From Streptomyces sp. DSM 15324 (GTDB taxonomy: Bacteria > Actinomycetota > Actinomycetes > Streptomycetales > Streptomycetaceae), in contig NZ_KQ949033.1 in the NCBI RefSeq assembly GCF_001514285.1, positions 290,093-354,092 on the forward strand: 64,000 bases of DNA. The letters are read 5' to 3'. The notes beneath the pieces were generated by a model. That model saw only the letters and a program-made list of their open reading frames with translations. It made no database searches and had not been told where the DNA came from. Below, piece by piece: positions 34,626 to 45,395 of the stretch (positions are counted from its first letter, which is position 1; every line of letters starts with the position of its first letter). A program made the position numbers and the translations under genes.

Positions 34626-35204
34626 CGAAGCGTCCCTCCTCCCATGGGCGGGCCGGTGGTCCGGCCGCCGGTCTCCCGGGTCAGGTGTGATGATGCCCAG
34701 CCGGACCGATCGATAACGTCCCCGCCGGTTCCCGGCACCCGCTACGCTGACCGGAAGCACCGGACTGACCGGAGGCACATTCACGGGGCAAGCGGCAGAC
34801 CACTCTTTCACTATCTCGCGGAACTCGAACTCGGGAACTCGTGAAAAAGTCCGACGAGAATGGGCCGACCACTGCGTGCGCATAACCCGAGGTCATCGCG
34901 GCGCCCACCGCTCTGAATCGGGATAATTCACACGTATCGCCGACCGAATGGACACTTGCCGGGTGTCCCGGAAGCGGCTAGACGAAACACAGTCTGAACA
35001 CGTTTCGTATAAACTCCTCGCACAAGGCGGAGAAGGTGGCCCCGCGGTCGGAGGAGCCTGTCGTCCAGGTGACGGCGGGCCGCTCGCGCACCCCGGCTGT
35101 CCGAAGACCCCGGCCCCTGCCTCTCCGACCTTCACGAGAGCTAGCTGACAGCGCCGTCCGCCCCCGCCCTCGCGCCACCGCCTGTGAATGAGAGGCGACC
35201 CATC
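34626..35204. other. Divergent intergenic region, no gene recognised
   Basis: This 579-bp gap lies between the GCS2-like gene (minus) and the 197-residue protein gene (plus). It is AT-richer than its surroundings between ~34,800 and 35,030 and so probably contains both promoters. Open frames crossing it lack ribosome sites and family features. Confidence 0.45.
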
Positions 35205-35798
35205 ATGCCGCTGCACGTCCCTCCGGCTCCCGCGCCCGCCCTCCGCTCCGTCCTCACGGCCCTCGGTTCCCCCACCGCGGTCCGTGAAGCCCGAACTCCG
35301 TCCCTGCGCTCCGCCCAGGACGAGGCCACCCCCGAACTCCCGCTGCCCCTGCACGTCCTGGACCGGATCACCCCCGAGGGCGTGTCCGCGACGCGACTGG
35401 CCGGCTGGCGCTTCCTGATCCGTTGCGGCGACCGGGCCGTGGCAGCGGCCGAGACCCGGCTCACCCCGGACGGCTGGGCGTTCTCCCATTTCTTCGAGGG
35501 CCCCTACATCGCCTCCACCGAACGCGCCCTGCGGCAGGCCGAGTCGGCGACCCAGCCGTACCAGGCGCGGCTGCTGTCGGTGCCCGGGCTCTACATGCTC
35601 ACCCTCTGGCTGCACGGCGACACCGACTCCGACGGGACCACCGGTCATCCCGCGGCGACCGATCTGCTGGTGCCGCTGGCGCCGGCACCGCCCGGCATCG
35701 CGGCCCATCGCGCCCACCGCGTCGCCGAGTTGCTCCCGGTGCTGACCCTCCGGGTGCCCCCGACGGCCCCGCCGCCCCTGCTGGGCTCGCCCGCCTGA
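35205..35798 (+). CDS. Unassigned 197-residue protein
   Basis: I do not recognise a characterised family. ATG 35205 (MPLHVPPAPAPALRS) follows a GAGAGG site; a GTG at 35184 would add seven residues. Residues ~65-150 look like a compact alpha/beta domain (RLAGWRFLIRCGDRAVAAAE, TRLTPDGWAFSHFFEGPYIA, LLSVPGLYMLTLWLHGD). N- and C-termini are Pro-rich. Codon use is typical for the genome, so I consider it real. No signal peptide or membrane segment. A strong palindrome follows its stop. Confidence 0.7.
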   Translation: MPLHVPPAPAPALRSVLTALGSPTAVREARTPSLRSAQDEATPELPLPLHVLDRITPEGVSATRLAGWRFLIRCGDRAVAAAETRLTPDGWAFSHFFEGPYIASTERALRQAESATQPYQARLLSVPGLYMLTLWLHGDTDSDGTTGHPAATDLLVPLAPAPPGIAAHRAHRVAELLPVLTLRVPPTAPPPLLGSPA

Positions 35799-35858
35799 CG
35801 CGGTACCGCTCCCGCGGACCGCAGTCACCCCTACGCCGTACTCCGGCACCGCCCCAAC

Positions 35859-35914
35859 GCCGTACCCCGGCGCCGTACCCCGGCGCCGTACCCCGGCGCC
35901 GGGGTACGGCGCCG
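35859..35914 (+). terminator. Three 13-bp repeats ending in a 34-bp perfect palindrome
   Basis: GCCGTACCCCGGC occurs three times head-to-tail at 35859, 35872 and 35885. From 35881 to 35914 the sequence is a perfect 34-bp palindrome centred at 35897/35898. It lies 60-115 bp after the stop of the 197-residue protein gene. It would form a long GC-rich hairpin or cruciform; there is no T-run, so it is a terminator of the type usual in high-GC actinobacteria or an RNA-stabilising element. Confidence 0.7.
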
Positions 35915-36207
35915 TCCGCGGTGTTCGTCCGCGCGTCCCCGTCCGGACTAGCCCTATCCGGCCACTGGAAACCACCCGAAGTGACAGTGCGGTTGAGATG
36001 AACCGCCCGCGCGGGTGATGCGTCATGAACCTGTGAGAGGCGGTGCCGCGAAATCCCTGCGGAACGACGTCCGTGGGGCAACACTGGGTTCCGACCGACT
36101 TATCACAACGGGGGGCGGCCATGAACGACGTACACGACGCTTCACGCCGCGGGACAGACTCGACCACACTCACCACACACATCACGCCAGAGCGGAAGAA
36201 CCCATCC

Positions 36208-36396
36208 ATGTGCCAGCACCAGCCGCCGTGCCCGCCAGCAACCTCCGCCGACCGGGAGTCCGCCCGGCTCGTGGCGCACCACCCGGAACAGGGCTGGAGC
36301 CTGCTGTGCAACGGCGTCCTCCTCTTCGAGGACACCGGTGAGCTGCTGCCGGACGGCCGGGTCATCGCCCCGCACCGGGTCATGACCGCAGCCTGA
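36208..36396 (+). CDS. DUF5999 family small protein
   Basis: A 62-residue protein beginning MCQHQPPCPPATSADRESAR at ATG 36208 and ending LLPDGRVIAPHRVM-TAA. The Cys-rich start, HHPEQGWSLLCNGVLLFEDT and GELLPDGRVIAPHR are the full signature of DUF5999, small proteins widespread and almost restricted to Streptomyces and relatives. The function is unknown; the three Cys and His residues could bind metal. An upstream in-frame ATG at 36121 exists, but homologues begin at MCQHQ. Confidence 0.93.
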   Translation: MCQHQPPCPPATSADRESARLVAHHPEQGWSLLCNGVLLFEDTGELLPDGRVIAPHRVMTAA

Positions 36397-36596
36397 GCAG
36401 CAACGGACGGCGCGGGAGGGCCGTCCGGGGACTTCGAGGGGCCGGACCGCAGCGGGCCGTTGCGAACCGGCCCCGACGCGTGTCCGGCGCGCTCACTCCG
36501 CGTAGTCCCTGCCTTCCCTTTCGTACGCGCAGGTTTTCCGGAAGACTCCTGGAAGTTTCGGCACCGCGCCCGGAACGAGGCGACGGAGGTGGGGGA

Positions 36597-37649
36597 ATGA
36601 CGGCGGACGGCACATCATCCGCGGGCCGCGGCAAGGTCACGATCACGGAGATCGCCCGCCGGGCCGGCGTCTCGGTGCCGACCGTCTCCCGGGTGGTCAA
36701 CGGCCGCTCCGACGTCTCCCCCGGCACCCGTGCGCGCGTCGAGGAACTGCTGCGCGAGCACGGCTACCGCAAACGTCCCGCCGCTCCCTCCGCGTCCCGA
36801 GCGGCCCTGCTCGACCTGGTCTTCAACGACCTCGACAGCCCGTGGGCGGTGGAGATCATCCGGGGGGTCGAGGAGGTCGCCCACGCGGCCGGGGTGGGCA
36901 CCGTCGTCTCGGCGATCCACGGCCGCTCCGGGGACGCCCGCGAGTGGATGCGCAATCTGCGCGCGCGTGCCTCCGACGGCGTCATCATGGTCACCTCGGC
37001 CCTGGAACCCACGCTGCACGAGCAGTTGCGCATCCTGAGCGTCCCGCTGGTGATCGTCGACCCGATGGGCTCCCCCGCCCTCGACACCCCGACGATCGGC
37101 GCCGCCAACTGGTCCGGCGGCCTCGCCGCCACCCAGCATCTGCTGGCCCTGGGCCACCGCCGCATCGGCCTGATCGCGGGGCCGCCCCGGCTGCTGTGCT
37201 CCCGCGCCCGCCACGACGGCTACCGGGCCGCCCTGGAGGGCGCCGGCGTCACCGTCGACGAAAGCCTCGTCGTCCCCGGCGACTTCCACCCCGAGTCGGG
37301 CTTCACCGGCTGCACGGCCCTGCTCGACCTCCCCGAACCGCCGACCGCGCTCTTCGCGGCGAGCGACCAGATGGCCCTGGGGGCGATCGAGGCGCTGCGC
37401 CGGCGCGGACTGCGCGTCCCGGAGGACATGAGCGTGGTCGGTTTCGACGATCTTCCCGAGGTCCGCTGGTCGGCCCCTCCGCTGACCACCGTCCGCCAAC
37501 CCCTCGCCGACATGGGCAAGCTGGCCGCCCGCACGGTCCTGCGCCTGGCCCGCGGCGAGCACCCCGACTCACCGCGGGTGGAACTGGGCACGGAGCTGGT
37601 GATCCGCTCCAGCACGGCACCGCCGAAGAACTCCGACCGGCCCTGGTAG
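36597..37649 (+). CDS. LacI-family transcriptional regulator
   Basis: A 350-residue protein (ATG 36597 after GGAGGTGGGGG). The N-terminal helix-turn-helix is ITEIARRAGVSVPTVSRVVN with the hinge following near residue 60; the rest is a periplasmic-binding-like ligand domain (for example AATQHLLALGHRRIGLIAGP, ALFAASDQMALGAIEALRRR, VVGFDDLPEVRWSAPPLTTV). It is convergent with the GH10-ABC operon and is the probable sugar-responsive repressor of it; matching palindromes lie at the operon promoter. A related half-site GGAAGTTTCG (36551-36560) just upstream of this gene hints at autoregulation. Confidence 0.93.
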   Translation: MTADGTSSAGRGKVTITEIARRAGVSVPTVSRVVNGRSDVSPGTRARVEELLREHGYRKRPAAPSASRAALLDLVFNDLDSPWAVEIIRGVEEVAHAAGVGTVVSAIHGRSGDAREWMRNLRARASDGVIMVTSALEPTLHEQLRILSVPLVIVDPMGSPALDTPTIGAANWSGGLAATQHLLALGHRRIGLIAGPPRLLCSRARHDGYRAALEGAGVTVDESLVVPGDFHPESGFTGCTALLDLPEPPTALFAASDQMALGAIEALRRRGLRVPEDMSVVGFDDLPEVRWSAPPLTTVRQPLADMGKLAARTVLRLARGEHPDSPRVELGTELVIRSSTAPPKNSDRPW

Positions 37650-37668
37650 GGCTTGGTCGGATTCGGAT

Positions 37669-38739
37669 TCAGTTGTTCGCCCCCTGGCGGAGCGCCTGCC
37701 GGATCGCGGTGTACGCCGGTTTCGGCGCGAGTTGCTCGTCCCAGGGCAGGGCGGCTCCCTCGCCGGGGAAGAAGGCCGGGATCCAGGAGTACTTGTCGGT
37801 GTAGTCCCAGATCGTGATGCCGACGCACCGGCGCACCGCGAGGCAGGCCTCGGTCATGTCGCGGTACCACTCGGCCTGCTGGGCGAGCTTCTCCTCGGTC
37901 GCGGGCAGCAGCATGCGCACGTCGACCTCGGTGAGCGCGGTGTCGAGGCGGAGGCGGGCGAAGCGGCGGAGGTTGTCCTCCAGGGTGGTCGGATAGCCGT
38001 ACTGGAGCGCGAGATGGGCCTGCAGGCCGATGCCGTGCAGCGGGACGCCCTGGGCCTTCAGCTCCTTGGCCAGCCGGTAGTAGGCGTCGCTCTTCGGGCC
38101 GACGGCCTCGATGTTGTAGTCGTTCAGGTACAGCTTGGCCCTGGGGTCGGCCTGGTGGGCCCAGCGCAGGGCGTCGGCGATGTAGCCGGGGCCGAGGGTC
38201 TTGTAGAAGACGGTCTCGCGGTAGGTGCCGTCCTCGTTGAACGCCTCGTTGACGACGTCCCAGGCGTAGACCTTGCCCCGGTAGTGGCGCACCTCGGTCT
38301 GGATGTGGTTCTTCAGTACGGCGCGCAGCTCGTCGGCCGTCCACTGCCGGCTGGTGAGCCAGTCGGGCAGCTGGCTGTGCCAGACGAGGGTGTGGGCGCG
38401 CACCTTCTGGTGGTGCGCCCGGGCGAGGTTCACGATCTCGTCGCCCGCGGTCCAGTCGAAGACGCCCTGCTGAGGCTCGGTGGCGTACCACTTCATACCG
38501 TTGCCGGGGGTGATCATGTCGAACTCGCTGCCGAGGATCCGGGTGTAGGCGGTGTCGGTGAGTTCGGGGTTGTCGGTGGCGCTGCCGAAGTAGCGGCCGT
38601 GGCGCTCGGCCAGGTCCGCGAGGGTGGGCCGGGGTTTGTCCTGGGCCTGGGCGGCGGGCCCGCCGGCGATCCCGGCGGCCACCAGGACGGCGGCGAGCGC
38701 TCCGGCGAGTCTCAGCCGGGTGCGGACGGTGCTGGACAT
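37669..38739 (-). CDS. Secreted GH10 endo-1,4-beta-xylanase
   Basis: A 356-residue protein, ATG 38739 after GAGGAG. A Sec signal peptide (RTRLRLAGALAAVLVAAGIA, cleavage likely after AQAQ near 33) precedes a single GH10 barrel with no carbohydrate-binding module. The acid/base is Glu165 in WDVVNEAFNE and the nucleophile Glu271 in TALTEVDVR; IGLQAHL and ITIWDYTDKYSW are further signatures. It cleaves xylan outside the cell, feeding the ABC importer encoded upstream in the same operon. Its stop is 19 bp from the LacI gene stop on the other strand. Confidence 0.96.
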   Translation of the reverse strand: MSSTVRTRLRLAGALAAVLVAAGIAGGPAAQAQDKPRPTLADLAERHGRYFGSATDNPELTDTAYTRILGSEFDMITPGNGMKWYATEPQQGVFDWTAGDEIVNLARAHHQKVRAHTLVWHSQLPDWLTSRQWTADELRAVLKNHIQTEVRHYRGKVYAWDVVNEAFNEDGTYRETVFYKTLGPGYIADALRWAHQADPRAKLYLNDYNIEAVGPKSDAYYRLAKELKAQGVPLHGIGLQAHLALQYGYPTTLEDNLRRFARLRLDTALTEVDVRMLLPATEEKLAQQAEWYRDMTEACLAVRRCVGITIWDYTDKYSWIPAFFPGEGAALPWDEQLAPKPAYTAIRQALRQGANN

Positions 38740-38781
38740 GGTGCGACTCCTCACGGTCGGTGGGGCGTGGGCAGGCGCGGC

Positions 38782-39612
38782 TCATCCCTTCGTGGCGCCG
38801 GCGGTGAGACCGCCGACGAGCTGGCGCTCGGCGGCGGAGTAGAAGGCCAGGGCGGGAACCATGGCGAGGACGAGATAGGCGAAGATCCGGGCGTACTCGG
38901 AGGAGTACTGGCCCTGGAACTGCTGCACACCGACCGGGAGCGTCCACCACGACGGCTCGTTGAAGACCAGCAGGGGCAGCAGGAAGTTGTTCCAGCTGGC
39001 GACGACGGCGAGTACGGAGACCGTGCCGAGCGCGGGCCGGGCCATCGGCAGCAGGATCCGCCAGAAGAAGGCGAGCGGTCCGCAGCCGTCGAGGGTCGCC
39101 GCCTCCTCCAGCTCGGCCGGTATCTCGCGGAAGAAGCCGCGCAGGATGACGATCGTCATCGGCACGCCGTAGGCGGCCTGCGGCAGGATCACCCCGAGCG
39201 GGTTGTCCAGCAGGTCCATCGAGCGCAGCAGCAGGAACAGCGGCAGGACCGCCACCGCGAACGGGAACATCAGCCCCATCGTGAACAGCGTGAACAGCAG
39301 CTCGCGGCCGCGGAAGGCGAACCGCGCGAAGGAGAACGCGGCGAGCGCGGACACCGCGACCACCACCACCGTCGTCCCGGCCGCGATCACCGTGCTGGAG
39401 CCGAGCAACTGCCAGAAGGAGCCCGAGGCGAGGATGTCGGTGTAGTTGGAGGTGACCCACGGGTCGGGCAGCCCGAAGGGGTTGCGGGAGAGCTGGTCGG
39501 TCGACTTGAAGCCGGACAGCACGGCGTACAGCAGCGGTACGGCCATCACGGCGCCGACGACCACCAGCGCGGCGTGCAGGGGAAGGGTGCGGCCCCTTCT
39601 GCGGACGCTCAT
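38782..39612 (-). CDS. Sugar ABC transporter permease (MalG type)
   Basis: A 276-residue membrane protein, ATG 39612 overlapping the preceding stop by 4 bp, with GAGGAGG. It has six hydrophobic segments and the EAA loop (EIPAELEEAATLDGCGPLAFF, about residues 170-190) that docks to the shared ATPase. It is the second permease of a CUT1-type oligosaccharide importer. No ATPase gene is present; in Streptomyces the multitask ATPase MsiK, encoded elsewhere, energises such systems. Confidence 0.94.
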   Translation of the reverse strand: MSVRRRGRTLPLHAALVVVGAVMAVPLLYAVLSGFKSTDQLSRNPFGLPDPWVTSNYTDILASGSFWQLLGSSTVIAAGTTVVVVAVSALAAFSFARFAFRGRELLFTLFTMGLMFPFAVAVLPLFLLLRSMDLLDNPLGVILPQAAYGVPMTIVILRGFFREIPAELEEAATLDGCGPLAFFWRILLPMARPALGTVSVLAVVASWNNFLLPLLVFNEPSWWTLPVGVQQFQGQYSSEYARIFAYLVLAMVPALAFYSAAERQLVGGLTAGATKG

Positions 39613-40604
39613 GCGCCGCCTCCTCGCATGGTCGTGGTGGCGCCCTCCAGATCGCGGCGGAGTACGAACCGCTGGTAGGCGAGGGCGAAGACGAGGCTGA
39701 TGCCGAAGATGACCACGCTGATGGCGCTGGCGTAGCCGACCTGGTAGCGCTTGAAGCCGTACTGGAACATGGTCACGGCCATCGTCTCGGAGTGGTGGTC
39801 GGGGCCGCCGGCCGTGACGATCCACACGAGGTCGAAGAGCTGGATGGCGCCGATCACCGACAGGAACACGCTGATGCGGAGCGTGGGCGCGAGCAGCGGC
39901 AGGGTGACGCTGCGGAACCGCTGCCAGGGCCCGGCCCCGTCGATCAGCGCGGCCTCCGTCAACTCGGCCGGGATGGACTGGAGTCCGGCCAGGTAGAGCA
40001 TCATGTGGAAGCCGAAGTACTTCCAGGTCATGACCAGGAACAGGGTGGCCATCACGGTGGAGGGGTCGGCGAACCACTGCCCGCCGAGCCCGTCCAGGCC
40101 GACCGCGCCCAGCAGATGGTCGGCCAGTCCGTCGCCGGGGGCGAAGATCATGCTGAACAGCACGCCGGTGATCGCCTCGGAGAGGATGTACGGGGCGAAG
40201 AACAGCATGCGGTAGACGGCCCGCCCGCGGATCTTCTGGTTGAGGGCGACGGCGAGGGCGAGCGCGAACGGCAGCTGGAGCAGCAGCGAGAGCCCGACCA
40301 GGACGAGGCAGCGCCACAGGTCGCCGATGAACACCGGGTCCTGGAAGAGGCGGGTGAAGTTGTCGCCGCCGATGAAGTCGTCCGGCATGCCGAAGCCGCC
40401 CCACCGGAAGAACGCGGCGTACAGGGCGAACAGCATCGGCAGCAGCACCAGCGTGCCGAACAGCACCAGGGCGGGCACCTGGAAGCCGACGGCGGTGAGC
40501 CAGTGCAGCACCCGGCGCCGGGTCCGGCCGGCTGCTACGGGCGGGGGCGGCGGCCGGCCGGTGTCCGGGGTGCTGCGCTTGTCCGGGAGGTAGGTCGAGG
40601 CCAT
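39609..40604 (-). CDS. Sugar ABC transporter permease (MalF type)
   Basis: A 331-residue membrane protein from ATG 40604, 4 bp after the binding-protein stop. The N-terminus is Pro/Arg-rich and cytoplasmic, followed by at least six membrane segments. The EAA loop is present (IPAELTEAALIDGAGPWQRF). The gene order binding protein, MalF-type, MalG-type is standard for CUT1 importers. With its partner it forms the channel for oligosaccharides, here probably xylo-oligosaccharides given the GH10 gene. Confidence 0.94.
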   Translation of the reverse strand: MASTYLPDKRSTPDTGRPPPPPVAAGRTRRRVLHWLTAVGFQVPALVLFGTLVLLPMLFALYAAFFRWGGFGMPDDFIGGDNFTRLFQDPVFIGDLWRCLVLVGLSLLLQLPFALALAVALNQKIRGRAVYRMLFFAPYILSEAITGVLFSMIFAPGDGLADHLLGAVGLDGLGGQWFADPSTVMATLFLVMTWKYFGFHMMLYLAGLQSIPAELTEAALIDGAGPWQRFRSVTLPLLAPTLRISVFLSVIGAIQLFDLVWIVTAGGPDHHSETMAVTMFQYGFKRYQVGYASAISVVIFGISLVFALAYQRFVLRRDLEGATTTMRGGGA

Positions 40605-40608
40605 CCGG

Positions 40609-41901
40609 CTACTGCTCTTCCTTGGCGACCTTGGTGATCGACTCGGTGACCTGCTGGGCGGACTTGGATCCGGCGATGAGCGCGGCGACGCTGTCGTTCA
40701 CCTCCTGGCCGACGGCGGGCGCGTACGCCTGGTCGAGATAGAGCTGGAAGCCGGTGGCGGCCTTCAACTGGGCTTGTACGGCGGACAGGTTGGGGTCGGT
40801 GAGGGCGCTCTCGGCGGCCGGTACGACGGGCAGCACTCCGGTCTTCTTGACCAGCTCGGTGTCGGTGGTGGCCGAGGCGAAGAACTTCAGGAAGTCGACG
40901 GCCGCCTGCGGGGCCCCCTTGCGCAGGGCGTGTCCGCCGCCGCCGCCGAAGACCTCGGTGATGGCGCCCTGGCCGCCGTCGACGGCGGGGAACGGGAAGA
41001 AGCCGAGGTCGGCGCCGATCCCCTTGCCCGAGTCGGCCTCGACCACCGGCGCCCACTGGCCCATCAGCTCCATGGCCGCCTTGCCGTTGCCCATGGTGGC
41101 GGCCTGGCCGGTGGGGGTGCTGTAGGCGGCGCCGAGGAAGCCCTTCTGGAACGGCTGGAGGTCGACGAGCTCCTGGAGGTGCTGCCCCGCCTGGACGAAC
41201 CCGTCGCCGGTGAAGTCCTTGGCGTCGTTCGCCTTGCGCAGGGCGTCGATACCGGCGGTGCGCATGGCGAGGTAGGCCCAGTAGTACATGCCCGGCCACT
41301 TCTCCTTGCCGGCCAGCGCGAGCGGGGTGATCCCCGCGGCCTTCAGCTTCTTCACGGCGTCGAGGAAGGCGCTCCAGGTGGTGGGGGGAGCGGCGACGCC
41401 GGCCTTCTTGAAGAGCGCCTTGTTGTACCAGAAGCCGATCATGCCGATGTCGAACGGGATGCCGTACACCTTGTCGTCGAAGAGGTACGGCTGGCGGGCG
41501 ACGTTGAGCAGCCCGTCGCCCCAGCCCTTGCTCCGGTCGGTCAGGTCCTCGACGAGCCCGGCGTCGATCTGCTGCCGGAGGACACCGCCGCCCCAGGTGT
41601 GGAAGATGTCGGGAAGCTTCCCGGACGCGGTCAGCGCGGTCATCTTCGACTTGTAGGGGTCGTTCTCCATCTGGACGATCTTGACCTTCACCTTGGGGTT
41701 CTGGGCCTCGAACCGCTTGGCGAGCGCGGCCCAGACGTCCTTGGTGGGCTGGGTGGTGGAGATGTTCCACCATTCGATCGTGGTCGTCCCCGACGACCCT
41801 CCGTCCGAGTCGCCGCCGCAGCCGCTCAGTGCCGTCATGCTCACACCGGCTGCGGCGGAGGCCGCCAGGAAGCCGCGGCGGGACAGTGCCGGGTCGCCCA
41901 T
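40609..41901 (-). CDS. Sugar ABC transporter substrate-binding lipoprotein
   Basis: A 430-residue protein. Two adjacent ATGs exist (41904 and 41901); the second gives better spacing from AAGGAG. The N-terminus combines a twin-arginine motif (SRRGFLAAS) and a lipobox (LSGC), so it is likely a Tat-exported lipoprotein, as seen for several Streptomyces sugar-binding proteins. The mature part is a family-1 solute-binding fold (TTTIEWWNISTTQPTKDVW, GKLPDIFHTWGGG, GIPFDIGMIGFWYNKALF). It captures the sugar for the permeases encoded downstream. Confidence 0.93.
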   Translation of the reverse strand: MGDPALSRRGFLAASAAAGVSMTALSGCGGDSDGGSSGTTTIEWWNISTTQPTKDVWAALAKRFEAQNPKVKVKIVQMENDPYKSKMTALTASGKLPDIFHTWGGGVLRQQIDAGLVEDLTDRSKGWGDGLLNVARQPYLFDDKVYGIPFDIGMIGFWYNKALFKKAGVAAPPTTWSAFLDAVKKLKAAGITPLALAGKEKWPGMYYWAYLAMRTAGIDALRKANDAKDFTGDGFVQAGQHLQELVDLQPFQKGFLGAAYSTPTGQAATMGNGKAAMELMGQWAPVVEADSGKGIGADLGFFPFPAVDGGQGAITEVFGGGGGHALRKGAPQAAVDFLKFFASATTDTELVKKTGVLPVVPAAESALTDPNLSAVQAQLKAATGFQLYLDQAYAPAVGQEVNDSVAALIAGSKSAQQVTESITKVAKEEQ

Positions 41902-41920
41902 CATGCGCTCCTTGGTAGAT

Positions 41921-41952
41921 CGAAAGTTTCGAACCAGATCCAGAAAGCTTCG
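41921..41952. promoter_or_regulatory. Paired LacI-type operators at the sugar-importer promoter
   Basis: CGAAAGTTTCG (41921-41931) is a perfect inverted repeat with a single-base centre. A second similar site, AGAAAGCTTCG, is at 41942-41952. Their centres are 21 bp apart, two helical turns, so dimers would bind the same face. They lie 20-50 bp upstream of the binding-protein start. The adjacent LacI-family regulator is the expected ligand. Confidence 0.65.
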
Positions 41953-42086
41953 CTGCTGCCGCACCCTAGAGACACCCTCCGACAGGTGGCAACCCCTTGA
42001 ACACAGGGAATCCTGGCATCTATGCACTTGCTGATGACCGTCGGCGACCGGAAGGGCTCCGAAACATTCGCTCCAGGAACCGATCC

Positions 42087-42103
42087 TTAAGAAGAGGTCT
42101 TAA
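42087..42103. promoter_or_regulatory. Inverted repeat upstream of the permease gene
   Basis: TTAAGAAGAGGTCTTAA has perfect 6-bp arms around a 5-bp centre, an AT-rich motif that stands out in this genome. It is 124 bp upstream of the APC permease start and ~190 bp upstream of the importer start, so it may belong to either promoter. I see no riboswitch-like fold in this gap. Confidence 0.35.
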
Positions 42104-42226
42104 CGGAAGTTTGACGCCGTCCGGCCTCTCATCCGCGGGCCTGCGCGTCACTCTCCGCTTACGCTGAACCCGCCGTCCGCGTGATGGCCGAAACCCCACG
42201 CCGGACCCGCACCCAGGAGCACGCGT

Positions 42227-44167
<1,941 letters not shown>

Positions 44168-44179
<12 letters not shown>

Positions 44180-44765
44180 TCTTTCGTCTCTGTCGGCTGA
44201 TCTCCGGTCCTACCGGCTGATCTTCCGGTCTCTGCCGGCTCATCTTCCGGTCCTTGCCGACCGATCTTCCGGACCCACCGGCTGATCTTCCGGTCCCCGC
44301 AGGCCGCCCTCCGGGACCCACCGGCTCATCTTCCGGTCCCTACAGGCCGGCCTCCCGGACCCCACCGGCCCATCTTCCGGTCCCCACAGGCCGCCCTCCC
44401 GGACCCCACCGGCTCACCTTCCGGGCCCCACAGGCCGCCCTCCCAGACCCCACCGGCTCACCTTCCGGTCCCACAGGCCGCCCTCCCAGACCCCACCGGC
44501 TCACCTTCCGGCCGCTGCTGACTGGCCTCCCGGTCCCTTTCGGCCGATATCTCCCGCTCCACAGCAGCTGCTCTTCCGGTCCCCACCCGCCGATCTTCCG
44601 GACCTCACCGACCCACCCCCGGACCCTCCCGGCCGACCTCCCGGACCACAGCGACCCACATCCCGGACCCTCCCGGCCCACATCCCGGATCCCACCAGCC
44701 CAACTCCGGACCCTCCGGGCCGACCTCCCGGACCCACCCGGCCCACCTCCCGACCCCACCGGGCT
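44168..44765. repeat. 22-bp tandem repeat block (44-bp higher-order unit)
   Basis: From the end of the permease gene to just before the HTH-TOBE gene the DNA is a run of about 26 degenerate 22-bp units. Two alternating types are clear between ~44,275 and 44,510: CGGCTCATCTTCCGGTCCC-type and AGGCCGCCCTCCCGGACCC-type, making a 44-bp pair. The second half is more diverged. Open frames across it give Pro/Arg-rich strings and lack ribosome sites, so I call no gene here. Confidence 0.9.
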
Positions 44766-44819
44766 GACGTACGCCCCCTCCGCCCCCTCTGCGAGCACCG
44801 CGGCCCTATCGTGACCCGC

Positions 44820-45215
44820 ATGCAGAGCTACACAATCGGACAGGCGGCACGGCTGCTCGGCGTGAGCCCCGACACCGCGCGCCGCTGGGCGGACGCCGGC
44901 CGGGTGGCGACCCACCGGGACGAGGGCGGACGGCGCCTCATCGACGGCAAGGACCTGGCCGCCTTCTCGGTCTCCCTCGCCCGCACGGACAACACCGACG
45001 AGGACGCCCCGTACACCTCGGTGCGCAACGCCTTCCCCGGCATCGTCACCGCGATCAAGCTCGGCGACGTGGCCGCCCAGGTGGAGATCCAGGCCGGCCC
45101 GCACCGGCTGGTCTCGCTGCTGACCCGGGAGGCCGTCGAGGAGCTGGGCCTGGAGGTCGGCATGGAGGCCACCGCCCGCGTGAAGTCCACGAACGTGCAC
45201 ATCGACCGCGTCTGA
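44820..45215 (+). CDS. HTH-TOBE molybdate-responsive regulator-like protein
   Basis: A 131-residue protein (ATG 44820). Residues 1-55 are a MerR-type/excisionase-like helix-turn-helix (YTIGQAARLLGVSPDTARRW, then GRVATHRDEGGRRLID); residues 65-131 form one TOBE/Mop domain (VRNAFPGIVTAIKLGDVAAQ, ending VKSTNVHIDRV). The fusion of DNA-binding and molybdate-binding folds is a compact stand-in for ModE. It precedes modABC on the same strand by 180 bp and is likely their regulator; the oxyanion could be molybdate or tungstate. Confidence 0.87.
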   Translation: MQSYTIGQAARLLGVSPDTARRWADAGRVATHRDEGGRRLIDGKDLAAFSVSLARTDNTDEDAPYTSVRNAFPGIVTAIKLGDVAAQVEIQAGPHRLVSLLTREAVEELGLEVGMEATARVKSTNVHIDRV

Positions 45216-45300
45216 ACCCCGCCGGAAGCGAGCCCGCCGCGGCGGGCCGACACCTCCGTACGAACGCACCTGCGGACCCGCCACCCCGATCACCCCGGAT

Positions 45301-45352
45301 TATGCGAACCCCAAGAGGACACCTGCCTGGCATATGCGGCATCATCATGATG
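45301..45352 (+). promoter_or_regulatory. Candidate operator region upstream of modA
   Basis: Within the 180-bp gap before modA are two TATGCG boxes (45301 and 45333, 32 bp apart), an 8-bp palindrome GCATATGC (45330-45337) and a 10-bp palindrome CATCATGATG (45343-45352). The cluster sits 45-95 bp upstream of the start. It is a plausible target for the HTH-TOBE regulator; no conserved ModE consensus is evident. Confidence 0.4.
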
Positions 45353-45395
45353 TTGGGCCGTTCGAGGGACCGCCGAGACCGAGGAGTACACCGTG

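Noticed and set aside
42000..42226. c-di-AMP (ydaO-type) riboswitch before the permease
   Set aside because: The conserved riboswitch blocks are absent from the leader; only a short inverted repeat is present.
44254..45293. Pro-rich or Gly/Arg-rich open frames over the 22-bp repeats
   Set aside because: Period is not a multiple of three, sequence is simple, no ribosome site; they are by-products of the repeat.
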